This document shows positions 1 through 12,150 of a stretch of DNA of 64,000 nt, piece after piece. How positions within the stretch are numbered: the first letter of the stretch is position 1; every line of letters starts with the position of its first letter. Source of the stretch: Odobenus rosmarus divergens (taxonomy: Eukaryota > Chordata > Mammalia > Carnivora > Odobenidae); assembly GCF_000321225.1 (NCBI RefSeq), contig NW_004451862.1, forward strand, positions 25,887 through 89,886, in the 5' to 3' direction. Both the position numbers and the translations under genes were made by a program. The notes beneath the pieces were generated by a model. The model saw only the letters and a program-made list of their open reading frames with translations. It was not told where the DNA came from and ran no database searches.

Positions 1-1830
1 TAAGTGCACACACATGCATGACAACGCAGATGAGGGTACACAGAGGAATAGTCATGCATGTGGGTGTGCATATGGAAATACACAAGCACACAGGTGTGCA
101 CATATAAATGCACTTGTACATGGAGAAATATACAGGCACACAGATACAAAACAGAGATGAATCCATAAACAGATTTCTACATGCATCCACACACAGAGAT
201 AGGGGTATATGCATTGAGAGAGATGCTTTTATAGAGAAGAGAGATGTGTTCTATATAGATCCAGAGAGAGAGGCAGGGAGGAAACAGTTTAGCAGACATG
301 CTTTTCTATGCAGAAGCATATACCTACCCACAGAGACACAGGCCTAAAGACCCACACAAAAATATATGTGGGCAAACACATCTGCACTCACAAAGGCTCG
401 CTCAGATGCACGAGGGGAGCGTGCAGGGCCACACACATGTACAGAACCACAAAGAGATGGCTACAGAAGCTTGGGCAGATGCATGCGGAAGCATACATAC
501 AGAGCTCCACGCATGCAGGAATTCTACATGGATGTGCAGATAGACATGGAGGCCCACAGACACACACCCGAACACGGAGGCCCGCAGATGTACACAGAAG
601 CATGCATGTCTGGTGATCTGTGCACATAGTCATAAAAATGCATGCACACCCTGCCAGAATCCAGCACACCTTCCAGACACTTGAATGTGTCGCCATGTGT
701 ATGCATGTGAACAGATGAGTACGTGAACCACAGAAGCGTGCACACAGCCATGTCCACACAGACACACAGACATGCAGCTACTCACACAGATGAACCGTTG
801 CAAGCAGCAAACATGAGGACTGAACATTTCCACATAGGGAGAGATGCTACTTATCCACCTGGACTCATGCAGACATCTGCACGTGGGAATACAGGTGTAG
901 TTCCACAGACTTACGTATGTAGAGAGAGACATGAGTCCTGCCTCCAAAAAAGGCAAGATTTCACCTACTCAGATGGTGACACACTCCAAACCTCTCTTAC
1001 AGGCACATGCACACAGAACTTCGTAAAAGCACTTGCTTATACAGACGTGTGAGTGCACATGCAGATGTCCACTCGGATGCCAGGTGTACCCGCCAGAAAT
1101 ACACAACAGGATATAAAAGGAAGAGACATACACACATATATCTACAGACAACACAGACTTAAACACGGTAAAAAAAAATACAGACATATCCGCAGGCACA
1201 CGAAAGCACAGATGTGTGCCTTCACATGTCAACATATATACGCATTGGCACATGTGTACATACACACAGATGATCTACAAGTGTACTCTTATGCCCACGT
1301 GGCACTCAATCCTCAATGTACATCAAATGTAGGAATGATCTGCCAACATAAGCATATAGACGCTGACACGGACTTAGTCATGCTGCAAACAGAAACACAG
1401 ACGTATGCACAGACATGGAGACGTAAGCAGAGATTTATACATATGAAAACACAGAGACTCGGGTACTTAAAAAAGCACACACAAATAAACACTTTTCCAA
1501 AGGAGGCTGTGACTTTTAATGTACCTTTTTCTTAGCCTCTTCAAGAGAAAATGGAAACTATTGAGTTCCCAATATGGCTATACAATATAAAAGCAGATGT
1601 AGAGATTACCAGAAAGAAATGCAAAAGATCTTGGTGCACAGGTGTTTGTGTGTGTGCACACACACGAAAGCACACACACTTCCACATGCACAGAACCACG
1701 GGCATAGAATCACACAGAAGCACAGAACTACAAATGTGCATAGCCAGATACAGGAAGGTACATAGATGCATGCATGCGCGCGCCCATGTGCGCGCACACA
1801 CACACACACACACATACACACACACACACC
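1..1830. repeat. Degenerate CA-rich tandem array, open at left edge
   Basis: The stretch is built from imperfect short units such as CACACAGA, CATGCA and GTGTGCA. It is rich in alternating purine-pyrimidine DNA and poor in stop codons, so several 60-160 codon frames on both strands are open by composition alone. They share no protein features beyond repeated His, Thr and Arg. It ends in an almost pure (AC)n tract at about 1795-1830, after which ordinary AT-rich DNA begins. The array starts before the window, so its full size is unknown. I see no single fixed period; it looks like an old, decayed microsatellite or minisatellite. Confidence 0.75.
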
Positions 1831-2317
1831 ACTGAAACATCACACGGTATAATACTCAAGGGCATGGCTATTGAATTGGGGGAAAAAAAGCCAAGCCTGC
1901 ATTTTCTTACTAACCCAGTGATTTGGCGCCATTTTCCTGCTTTCTCACCTGTAATTTGGGGGTAATATTAGCACCTATCTTTTAGAGTTGTTTGAAGATT
2001 CAGTGAAATGAAAGTCGTAGCCTTGTGCTTGGAATGTCATACATGCTGCTGATGCTTTTTGGTTTTACCAGAGGTGAATTTCTTAGCTGCATAAGGTTTG
2101 GGTTTTGTGGTCAAAGTGCATGGTTATATCATAGAATGTCTTAACATTATTTGTAAATGGTATTGATGAAGAGTAGATTACCTTCATAAGCAAGGCCATT
2201 CCTGAAATTTTCAGAGATGTTAAGGGCTTATTACTGTCCCTGGCGAATGGAAATAAATATTTCTTGCTATTGTTTGTTGTGACTGTCGTTGTTATTCATA
2301 TCCTTTCCCCTTTGCAG

Positions 2318-2409
2318 GAGGAGATTGGACAACTGAGAGAGCTCTTGGAAGTGGGGAAGAGGGGAAGAAGGCTTCGTTCCCAGTGTGTATTTGCCACCTA
2401 GTGACCACA
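2318..2409 (+). other. Candidate exon (weak)
   Basis: A pyrimidine-rich tract ending in CCCCTTTGCAG (to 2317) is a good acceptor, and GTGAGTAAGT from 2410 is a good donor. The 92-bp interval between them has one frame open throughout (30 codons, starting after two bases, beginning GDWTTERALGSG). A second frame stays open for 27 codons and then reaches TAG. I do not recognise either peptide and see no neighbouring exon with matching phase. Paired splice-like signals arise by chance in DNA of this length, so this is only a candidate; it could also belong to a non-coding transcript. Confidence 0.2.
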
Positions 2410-2636
2410 GTGAGTAAGTACAGCGTTTATGGATTGCTCAGAAATATCCCTAAAATTTCACCCATTGCAGGGTTGCCTAACTGTCCCCGCAAATAAGCTA
2501 GTATACTTCAACTTATAGTGGTCTCTGGTATATTCAGAAATTAAAAATAGTAATAAAATAAAAGAAATCTTTCTTTCTAAATTTCCTTTCCCCCCACTTA
2601 GTTTTCCTCTGGGCTTCCCTGAGACTGTGTTCTATA

Positions 2637-5069
2637 GCAATGGTTTTCAAACTTTCTAATTACAGGCCTGCTAAAATCATTTTGAAAACTCTCAATGCCA
2701 TCACCCACCTTGAAGTTGGCATCTGAAATTTCTTACCATAAGTTTGTTTTTAGTTATTATTTCCAGCATATTATCCTTATACTTTTAAATAAAATGATTT
2801 AATCACATTTGTACATTCATTCAGTGAACTAAAAGTACCATAGGATCTTGATACTCATAATTGTTGATTTAAAAGCAAAGAAAAAAAAACATGAACAGTC
2901 AGAAATTTTCATGATCTTATCTCCTTGAAATCACTGTTCTATTTAAGTTCCCTCAGTAATGTATCCTAATGTAATATATTCTTATGTTTAAAAACCTTTT
3001 ATTGGTCACCCTACTACATATCTCTGTGAAAAGTATACATGGATTGAAATAAGTGTTCCTATAATGCTAAGCCTATTAAATATTAAACTTTTTACCATTA
3101 AATTATTAGTAGTATACAGTTTATCAGAACCGTATAAAACATCACATATTTTGATAAGTAATTACTAAAAATGAAAACTCAAATTTGGTTGGAAATGCAT
3201 CCCTTAAGTGCATATGATTGTTCATTTTCCTCCAAGTCAGTTCGTGACTCCAAGGATGACGGTTACTTCTAATGAGACAGTACAGTATAAATTTTATTCC
3301 TATTTTTCACTTTTAGAGCCATAAGAACTCAGAAAATTTTGTTCCCATAAATAAGTAGAAGGGAATGGAATGAATGCCCAAATTGTAAGTCAAAAATCAC
3401 AGTGACTTGTCACTAAAAGTAATTTTTCATGATTTAAATTTTTTAATTAAAATTTAAAATTTGTGGGGCGCCTGGGTGGCTCAGTCGTTGGGCGTCTGCC
3501 TTCGGCTCAGGTCATGATCCCAGGGTCCTGGGATCGAGTCCCGCATCGGGCTCCCTGCTCCGCGGGAGGCCTGCCTCTCCCTCTCCCACTCCCCCTGCTT
3601 GTGTTCCCTCTCTCGCTGTCTCTCTCTCTCTGTCAAATGAATAAATAAAATCTTAAAAAAGAAAAAAAAAATTTAAAATTTGTAATGGACAACTTGATTA
3701 GGCTTATCTTTAGTTCCATGAAAGCAAAGAAGCCCCAATTTATGAAAGGATTTCTTACTGAATCATTTATTTCTGAGTTTCTGGTAAGTTTACCAAAATG
3801 ACTTTATCAAGTTTTAGCAAATGACTATTATATCTATCATACTTGCATTTTGAGGCATTATTTTTAATCCTGTGTACTTACAAAAGGTTGGAAAAATCAA
3901 AATACTTAGATCACTATGCCTTAGCCAATACAAACATTTTGATAAAGTGCCTTTGATTTATTATATCCTTTAAATATAAAACTTTGAGGCTGCAGATTTG
4001 GATCATTGATTTCATAGAAAATATTTATAATATAACTTAATTGGCAAAGGCAACGTCCATATCAAAATAATCGGCCAAATCAACTGTACCTTCACAAAAA
4101 GTGTTCTACTTCATTTTTCAATGGAGAAATGAATTGATATGCATTTTGAGGAGCATTATTAAAACCACAGAGAAATCAATTATGGGACACCTTTTGTCAA
4201 ATAGTTTACTAACAAAGTAAATAGATTAAAATTATAATGAGATTTTTATCTACTTCAAAATAAATTAAGAGATTAAATAATAATTTTGTTTCTCATGTGA
4301 TTTTAAATTAAACAATGTAATATGTAGCTAACGTTATAATTCATGTATTAAACAAGGAATCTGATGGCAGGCATTATTTCCTTTGGTAAACATGTATGCA
4401 TGTGTTCTTAGAACTCTGGTATTGGGTTTTTGAAAATAATTAAGAATCATGTACAAAAATTTAAAAATCCATTAATTTTATTAGACCACAGAATCAAACT
4501 TTTCAACCGTATTTTATGAAAGAGGTAAGTATATATAGCTAAAGAATAATTTGGAAACTATCATGTTTTGTGTTTGATAATGGGAGGTAGAAAATATATA
4601 ATTATTTATAAAGCGAAATGAGGATTGACTTTAATTGGAAAAGATACTCGAAGATACAATCTGAGAAGACAGGTTTTAAGTAGTTTAATTGAATGATGTA
4701 TCTTATCTGAAAGAAATCACATACAATTTCTATGTATCAGTTTTACCCGTGTAAACGTTTTGTGGTGTAGGAAAACATTCTAGGGGTTATACTTAAAAGA
4801 ATCAGCGTCCGCAGTATATACTGCCATTAGTTAGGAGGTGCATTTCTTTCCAGTTAATGATGCACTTAAGCGATCAGTATTGAGAATAGTTGCGAAATAA
4901 TGCTTAATTTTAAGCATGTGGAAAAAAATTTGTTTTTAGCCAGATCAATTATAGTATAGAAGACCCATGAGAGTTAAGAATCTGAGAGTGGGTCCCATGC
5001 AAACTCTCCCTGCTCACATACTCCTTGAAAAGATTTCATGTACCAGTAACCTAGTTTGAAGACCATTGC
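2637..5069. mobile_element. hAT-like DNA transposon relic defined by inverted ends
   Basis: The left end GCAATGGTTTTCAAACT (from 2637) and the right end, which on the minus strand reads GCAATGGTCTTCAAACT (from 5069), differ at one position. They resemble the CAGTGGTTCTCAAAC ends of mammalian hAT-Charlie elements. The flanking eight bases (TTCTATAG-like and CTCTAGAC-like) agree at about five positions, as expected for a decayed 8-bp target duplication. The interior is AT-rich, with no readable transposase, and carries a later SINE at 3465-3670. It is probably a non-autonomous or heavily eroded copy; the family is not identified. Confidence 0.5.
3465..3670 (+). mobile_element. SINEC (tRNA-derived SINE)
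   Basis: Full-length copy with the GGGGCGCCTGGGTGGCTCAG head, a GGGATCGAGTCCCG B-box-like segment, CT-rich body and AATAAATAAAATCTT tail. Target-site duplications AAATTTAAAATTTGT flank it. It sits inside the hAT-like element, so it is younger. Confidence 0.95.
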
Positions 5070-5270
5070 TCTAGACTATTTTCAGCAGGATTGCTCCAGA
5101 ACAATGTATTGTTGTCATTGTCGAGATAATTCATCATAGTTCACATGCACAAGAGTGCTGTGGAAATAGCTGCCACGGTTAAATTTCTGCTGAATGCTTC
5201 TGTGTTTGAGCAAGATGTTCTGGAAGGGATTATTTTATTTTGCTGATAAATGTCTGTATTGACTAGTCCT

Positions 5271-5592
5271 ATATTGTCCAGTATGGGAACCACGCGTGGC
5301 TACTGAGCATTTGAAATGTGGCTAATGCGAACTGTGATATAATCAAAGTGTGGAATACAGTATATACCAGATTTCAGAGACAGGGCAAACATAAAGAAAA
5401 TGTTTCACTAATCTTTTTATATTGATTCCATGTTGAAATAATAGTATTTTGGATATATTGAGTTAAGTAACACATATCATTAAAATTAATTTTACCTACT
5501 TTTTAAACTTTTTAAAGTGTTGCACATGAAAATTAAAATTACATCTGTAGCTTGCATCATATGTATTATATATGGTAGTGTTGCTCTAGGAC
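5271..5592. mobile_element. Old DNA-transposon repeat (MER3/hAT-Charlie-like)
   Basis: It begins near TATTGTCCAGTATGGGAACC, contains GTGGCTACTGAGCATTTGAAATG, and ends near GTAGTGTTGCTCTAG. This is the layout of the abundant mammalian element whose ends read as a tCCAATAGAAC-type inverted repeat. Its middle (TATTGATTCCATGTTGAAAT) recurs at about 17750. The family name is from memory. Confidence 0.5.
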
Positions 5593-7470
5593 CTTACGTT
5601 GGAACTCTTGAATTTCCTCTAAAAGCATAACCACAGAAAAAATTGTATGACATCAGAATACCAATATACTGGACGTAGCTGGGACCTCTTACTAGTGTTT
5701 AGGTTTTCAGGCTGGGGAATTTCTAGTTGTAATACAGCAGGAAAAAGTAAAAAACAAAACAAAACAAAAAACCCTCAATATTCCATTAAGGATATTTAAA
5801 AAGTAGTCTTTTATTAGTACCTAGGAATTTTCCCAGTATGAACTTTGGATGGCTTCTAAGTGGGTGCATGTGAAGCTTTTCAAGCTCTTCAAAAATGTCA
5901 GGGGCATGTATTGCCTTCTATTAAAGATATGAAGTGTTTCATCACATTTGAGATGCTTTTTTCTGTAATTATGTTTATGTAACACTAAGAAAGAAGACAA
6001 ACGCCTCTAAATAAGCTATGATGCAGTGCTTTCATATCAATAGAATTATGATTTTGTACTTACTGAAAGCTCTTTTTGGCTTCTCTAGATATATATGTTT
6101 CTCACATGTCATGATTCTACAATAGCCACGAGCAGATTTGAGCATATGCAGGCGATGACAGCTCCCTCTCAGCTGCCTCACGGCTGACAGTGACTGTAAC
6201 ACGCACCCTATTAGAAGGCGCATTCTGATTTCAGAGATGTGAAAAAGGGACAAAAAGATACATCTTAGAATTGGGTAAATATGGTAAGTCCTTTGTCAGG
6301 AAAAAAGGACCATGGAAGACAGAAAGCAAACCCCAAGACATCAGCCTAGCGAAAACCCCTCTTCTGTGTATTACTGTATTTGTGAAAAACAAAATGTGGC
6401 TCTTATCTAGACATTGATCACAGTGCGCTTGAATACCATTGCATTCTACATTTCATCTTAGCTCTTTGATGGTTTTCTTAGCATTCTTTTCTCTGTCTCC
6501 TGGCTTGGGGGTGGGAATTGCAATGGGTAGAGTATGGCTGGGGACAGACTGGACCTCTCCAGCCTGAAAAGGTCTAGCAGCTCGGTTGTGAGAACCAGTT
6601 AGCCCAGTCTTGTGTGAGGCTGTGCCTTCAAAGACATTGTTGGCTCTTCATAAGTGGGCTAACAGAGGGAGCCTTTCTTCTTGTCATGGCTTAGTTTAAT
6701 TTTAACATGTTCATTGTACCCTTTCTTGACTGAAGGGCTTGAGAGGGGGAGGAATGGCGACTGAGCCACTTTTCTAGTTCTTGTTTTATATAGTATTCAA
6801 TAGGGTCCGCGAGATGAATCAAAACTCCACGGGAAGTGCATTATCTCAAGAATCAATGAAAACAACCCTAGATTTGCCGTCCAGGAATTGTGACACATCT
6901 CTGATTCTGATGATACTCTTGATGATATGAGATTTACAAGTGGTAACAAAAAACAGAAGTTTTCATGAAATGAGAAGAATCAGAGAACTGACACATGTTT
7001 CCTTCACTGTCCCTACGGTTCAACATTATACTAAGACTTACATATCTCTTAGGGGCTCCAAAGCAGGCCAGCTTCACGGACTTGTGGCTTGTGAGTCTCA
7101 TAGGGCTCCCTGCTTGGTTTAATGCTCTGCTGTAATGGTCTTGAAATTCTTAATACATTTTGAAAAAGGGTCCCCACGTTTTCATTTTGCACTGGGCCCT
7201 ACCAGTTATGTGGCTGATCCTGTTCAAAAGGGGATACTTGCCAGAGAATAATTAACTGAAGTTGCAAAGTTAAATTAGAAGCATTGCTTTTCTAATGTTG
7301 TATACTGAAACTGAATTCTTTCTGTCAGTACTCGTAAACATATCCATAAGCTACTTTTGCTGTTGTTGTTAGGAATGACTGTTGTAGAAGCAGTAATTGG
7401 AGTAGTAGTACTACTCAACAGTCCCTTATACTGACTCCCTCATTTATTCATACGACCTGCGGCGTCTTCT
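5593..7470. other. No gene seen; unique AT-rich DNA
   Basis: I find no long open frame, RNA gene or recognisable recent repeat. A short A/C-rich run (AAAACAAAAC type) lies at about 5750-5772. A minus-strand open frame of 73 codons at 6032-6253 has no recognisable feature. Confidence 0.5.
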
Positions 7471-7499
7471 GTGTCTCTATTTTCTTTTTTTTTTTAATT

Positions 7500-7679
7500 T
7501 TTAAAAGATTTTTTTTTATTTATTTGAGAGAGAGAGAGCATGAGTGGGGGAAGGGGCAGAGGGAGAAACAGACTCCCTGCTGAGTGCAGAGCCTGACGCG
7601 GGGGCTCAATCCCAGGATCCTGGGACCATGACCTGAGCCGAAGGCAGACGTTTAACCGACTGAGCCACCCAGGCGCCCC
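7500..7679 (-). mobile_element. SINEC, inserted in L1 tail
   Basis: Minus-strand copy ending on the plus strand with GAGCCACCCAGGCGCCCC. The tail lies to the left as T-rich DNA. It abuts a second copy in the same orientation, both at the 3' end of the L1. Confidence 0.93.
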
Positions 7680-7682
7680 AAA

Positions 7683-7863
7683 TTTTTTATTTTTTAAATT
7701 TTTATTTATTTATTTGAGAGAGAGAGAGCACAAGCCGGGGGAGCAGCAGAAGTAGACTCCCTGCAGAGCAGGGAGCCCCATGCGGGGTCCAGTCCTAGGA
7801 CTCTGGGATCATGACCTGAGCTGAAGGCCGATGCTTAACCGACTGAGCCACCTAGGCAACCCC
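7683..7863 (-). mobile_element. SINEC, second tandem copy in L1 tail
   Basis: Minus-strand copy, more diverged than its neighbour: the head reads GAGCCACCTAGGCAACCCC on the plus strand. It is probably an older insertion into the L1 A-tail than the copy beside it. Confidence 0.9.
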
Positions 7864-9662
7864 CAAATTTTTTATTTTTATTTTATTTCATTTTATTTTA
7901 ATTCCAGTATAGTTCACATACAGTATTATATTAGTTTCAGGTGTACAATACTGTGATTCAACACTAACATACATCACCTGGTGCTCATCAGGACAAATAA
8001 AATCCCTGAATCCCCATCACCTATTTCGCCCATCCCCCCACCCCATCCCCTCTGGTCACCATCAGTTTGCTCTCTAGAGTTAAGAGTCTGTTTCTTGGTT
8101 TGCCTCTCTCTCCTTTCTCCTTTGCTTGTTTATTTTGTTTCTTAAATTCCACCTATGAGTGAAATCGTATGGTATTTGTCTTTCTTTGACTGACTTATTT
8201 CACTTAGCATTATACACTCTAGTTCCATCCATGTTGCTGCAAATGGCAAGATTCATTCTGTTTTATGGCTGAATAATAGTCCATTGTGTATATACACCAC
8301 CTCTTCTTTATCCATTCATCTATCGATGGACACTTGGGCTGCTTCCGTAATTTGGCTTTTGTAAATAATGCTGCAATAAACATAGGGGTGCATGTATCCC
8401 TTTGAATTAGTGTTTTTGTATCTTTGGGGTAAATACCCAGTAGTGCGATTACTAGGTCATAGAGCAGATCTATTTTTAACTTTCTGAGGCACCTCCATAC
8501 TGTTTTCCGGAGTGGCTGCACCAGTTTGCATTCCCACCAACAGTGCCCTAGTGTTCCTTTTTCTCTGCATCCTCACCAACACCGGTTGTTTCTTGTGTTT
8601 TTGATTTTGGCCATCCTGACAGGTGTGAGGTGATAATCTCATTGTGGTTTTGATTTGTATTTCCCTGATGATGAGTGATATTGAGCATCTTTTCTTTTTC
8701 TTTTTTTTTTAAAGATTTTATTTATTTGACAGAGAGAGACACAGCAAGAGAGGGAACACAAGCAGGGGGAGTGGGAGAGGGAGAAGCAGGCCTCCTGCCG
8801 AGCAGGGAGCCCGATGCGGGGCTCTATCCCAGGACCCTGGGATCATGACCTGAGCCGAAGGCAGACGCTTAACGACTGAGCCACCCAGGCGCCCCAAGCA
8901 TCTTTTCATGTGTCTGGTGACCATCTGGATGTTTTCTTTGGAGAAATGTTCATTTCTTCTGCCCATTTATAAATTAGATTATTTGGGGGGGTTTTTTGGT
9001 GTTGTCTGAGCTTTTTATGTATTTTGGATACTAACCCTTTATCGCATATGTCATTTGCAAATTCTTCTCCCATTTTGTAGGTTGCCTTTTAGTTTTGTTG
9101 ATTGTTTCCTTTGCTGTGCAGAAACTTTTTATTTTATAGTCCCAGTAGTTTATTTTTGCTTTTATTTTCTTTGCCTCAGGAGACATATCTAGAAAGAAGA
9201 TGGTATGGCAGATGTCAGAGACATTACTGCCTGTGAACGTTCTCTTCTAGGATTTTTATAGTTTCGGGTCTCACATTTAGGTCTTTGATCCATTTTGAGT
9301 TTATTTTTGTGTGTGGTTTAAGAAAGTGGTCCCTTTTTATTCTTTTGCATGTTGCTGTCCAGTTTTCCCAACACCATTTGTTGAAGAGACTGTCTTTTTC
9401 CCATTGGATATTCTTTCCTGCTTTGTCGAAGATTAATTGACCATAGAATTGTGCGTTTATTTCTGGATTTTCTATTCTGTTCTATTGATCTATGTGTCTG
9501 TTTTTGTGCCAGTACCGATACTCTTTTGATGACTACAGCTTTGTAGTATAACTTGAAGTCTGAAATTGTGATGCCTCCAGCTTTGCTTTCCTTTTTCAAG
9601 ATTGCTTTGGCTATTCGGGGTCTTTTGTGGTGCCATATAAATTTTAGAATTGTTTCTTCGAT
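7864..9662 (-). pseudogene. 5'-truncated L1 with broken ORF2 C-terminus
   Basis: On the minus strand, decayed reading frames match the C-terminal part of L1 ORF2 (reverse transcriptase and endonuclease protein). Recognisable pieces are [27 protein letters not shown] and YTMDYYSAIKQNE. They come before a 3' UTR whose plus-strand form includes TTAGTTTCAGGTGTACAATA. Upstream frames near 9320-9600 are the same protein with frameshifts. The 5' end is missing, as usual for L1 copies made by target-primed reverse transcription. A SINE interrupts it at 8694-8896. It cannot encode a working protein. Confidence 0.9.
8694..8896 (-). mobile_element. SINEC inside L1 ORF2
   Basis: Full-length minus-strand copy flanked by AGCATCTTTT target duplications (8684-8693 and 8897-8906). 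It splits the ORF2-derived sequence, so it postdates the L1. Confidence 0.95.
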
Positions 9663-9719
9663 GTGTCTCTATTTTTCTCATCTATAAAATGGCAGTGCCA
9701 TTACATCTGCCCTTCTTAA

Positions 9720-10944
9720 CCCCAGATGAGGCTAATTTAGAATCAGCCTGAAATGCCCATGGTGGTACTTGTGGACCATAAAGGCTGAAACAGATGTAAA
9801 AGATTATTACCCTCCCCAATATGGAATTTGGGTGGCAGCCAGCTGCCTGGGGGTCCTGGTGGCCTGAATTGGGCTCAACAGTGAGGCTGCTCTGGCCCAT
9901 GACTATGGAACAGGTATCCCAGGGGGGGTCCTAAAGCCAGAACATCAATGCCCCTGATATTTCAAGAGCCCAAGCAGTGCATCACCTTGCTGTCCAAAGG
10001 GCCGGGTCAAGGCACTTGGATGGAAGTCACAGATATTCAACAGGGCTGGAGGGTTGAGACTAGAGGAGAGGCATCATAGCTGGGAAAGATCCTCTGAGCC
10101 GCTGGGGCACCTGCAGCTACATCCGGGGTTAGGGAGGGAACAGCCAAGGGTGCTAGCCACCTCGGACTGCCACAGAAGTTTTCTTATTGCCCAGGATGGA
10201 AGTGAATTCAGAGTTGCCATGACCTGAGTAAGAAGAGGAAACTTTTGTCTCCATTGTGTGAAGGAGCTCATTTTCTCCGATGTAAAGGGGAAAAGTGGCA
10301 CAGCAAAGACCTTGAGCAGGTCAGGAAATACTGTGTGGCTTTTAAGTATACAAGAATGCCTGTCAGTGACTCCCATGGGACGTCCTCAGGGTCCTATTTA
10401 CACAATTGCAGGGTTTTGCTATAGTGTAGTAGAGAGAGGCGAAGCTAGCACTTCAAATGAGGTCACAGAAAATGCCACTCAGAATATCTTGGCAATGTCT
10501 CCTGTCGCTGATGGGACATGGTGATCAATAGTTTGTCTTATTTCATATATCAGAGATCACTAAAGACTGTCTCTTATGGGGGGCAGAAGCAAGAATAGGC
10601 ACGTAGCTTTTTAGGAACGAGTGTCCAGGAGAAGGCTGTTTTCTGGCTAAGAGGATACAGTGTGTTTGGTTGCACAGTTGGGGAATAAGGGGTTACCGTG
10701 TTGTGCCAGAGTGCAGGGGTGAAGTGGGTGGGATGTCTTTGCATTACTGTGATTTTTTTGTATCTAAGTTTGCCCACTAGGTCCGGTCTATGGCAAGGGC
10801 CGAAGACCTGGTAAACCAACAGCAGAGAGCCAATATCTGGGCTGTGAGTGGTTCAGATCTGAGACTTCCAGCTACCTAGCAACTTGGCTTGAGGGTGTCT
10901 GTGTAGGTATCTGTAATTGACTTAGATTAAGCTCTACTCAGGTT
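9720..10944. other. No gene seen; mostly unique DNA
   Basis: Moderate-GC DNA with short overlapping open frames on both strands (70-100 codons) and no recognisable protein feature. I see no recent mobile element. Confidence 0.4.
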
Positions 10945-10966
10945 GGGATAAGAGCACTTTTTTGAG

Positions 10967-11160
10967 GGGGGGAGGGAGAGAGAAAGGAGAGGGGGCAGAG
11001 GGAGAGAGAGCGAGAGAGAGAAAGAGAAAGAGAGAGAATCTTAAGCAGGTGGTACGCCCAGTGCAGAACCTGATGCAGGCTCCATCTCACAGCCCCGAGA
11101 TCATGACCTGAGCTGAAATCAAGAGTCGGACGCTTAACTGACTGAGTCCCCCAGGCGCCC
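10967..11160 (-). mobile_element. SINEC
   Basis: Minus-strand copy with an expanded purine tract (GA-rich, about 10966-11038), the remains of the CT-rich body. Flanks GATAAGAGCACTTTTTTGAG and GATAAGAGCTTTTTTGAG are target duplications that differ by a small indel. Confidence 0.9.
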
Positions 11161-11958
11161 AGAGATAAGAGCTTTTTTGAGCTACCTGTAGCACTGCCTG
11201 AAATCCCTCCTGTGTTCGCAGACCAACCAAGAGAGGCCATACCCATTGGCGAGGGTAGGTTGGGAGTTTAGCAAAGATCTCATTCGTAATATAGGAAAAT
11301 TTCCAGTGTTTCTCTTAGGACCCCAGTTGAGGCTGAGGACCAGAGAAGGGAAGATGATAATATAGTCTCCGAATTGCAAAGAACCCTTAAAGGCCATTTA
11401 GTGCCGTCCTTATATCTCCATTTTGAAATCTGCAATCAATAGTTTCCTCTGCCTTGGTCTGAACATCTCCAGTAATGGGAAACTCAGGTTTCCTGAGGCA
11501 GCCCATTCAGTCTCTGGCCATCTTTATAGTTCTGCCTCATGTTGGACTGAAATCTGCCTCCCTGGGATGCACATTCTGACCCTGGGGCAAGTCACTTCCT
11601 GCTGACACATGGCTCTTTTGATTATGGAAGACAGTGCCTGTCTCATTGAACTCTTCTCTTTGCCTAGGTTAGTCTCTCTCTGCCGTTCCCCATTTGACAC
11701 TTTTGGCCCCTGTTACCCTTTTTTGGCCCCTGTTACCCTTGGGTTGTCCTTCTCGACAGGGTACCAAAAGTCAGGGCACCCTCTCACCAGCTGCCCAAGT
11801 CTTGCACAGGCTGACTGCTTTCTCCTTAAGCTTAGTATCATCTCTCTAGTGACCGCATGACATGTATGGTCAGATTGTTGACTCACTCAGAATTTCCGGA
11901 CAGTCTAAACTTACCTTGAAGAGGCCTGAAACCTGCTTCACTAAGGACTATAGGGGTA
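11161..11958. other. No gene seen; unique DNA with a small tandem duplication
   Basis: At 11701-11740 a 20-bp segment, TTTTGGCCCCTGTTACCCTT, occurs twice in a row without a mismatch. It probably arose by recent slippage. Short open frames here show no recognisable protein feature. Confidence 0.5.
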
Positions 11959-12150
11959 GGGGGCGCCTGGGTGGCACAGTCGGTTAAGTGTCTGACTCTT
12001 GGTTTTGGCTCAGGTCCTGATCACAGGGTTGTGGGATCGAGCCCTACACCGGGCTCTGCACTCAGCACGGTCTGCTTGTCTTTCTCCCTCTGCTCCTCCC
12101 CCAACTCTCCCTCTCTCTCTCATAAATAAAAATAAAATCTTAAAAAAAAA
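11959..12150 (+). mobile_element. SINEC, diverged subfamily
   Basis: Plus-strand copy whose body reads TGTCTGACTCTTGGTTTTGG instead of the commoner CGTCTGCCTTCGGCTC, so it belongs to an older subtype. Target duplications GACTATAGGGGTAG and GAACTACAGGGGTAG. Confidence 0.92.

Larger units (their letters stand above)
7471..9678. mobile_element. Nested insertion: L1 with three SINEs inside a MIR
   Basis: GTGTCTCTATTTTCT at 7471-7485 and GTGTCTCTATTTTTCT at 9663-9678 are target-site duplications. Between them lie, in order, two minus-strand SINEs and a minus-strand L1 holding a third SINE. The DNA right of the second duplicate continues as CATCTATAAAATGG, the diagnostic MIR core, so the L1 landed in a plus-strand MIR. 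The first two SINEs occupy the place of the L1 A-tail, a common secondary target. Confidence 0.7.

Noticed and set aside
1053..1535. 160-codon plus-strand open frame
   Set aside because: It lies within the CA-rich array; openness follows from composition and there is no domain or conservation evidence.
3465..3540. tRNA genes in the SINE heads
   Set aside because: The tRNA-like heads have promoter-box similarity but belong to SINEs; no intact cloverleaf or anticodon arm is evident.
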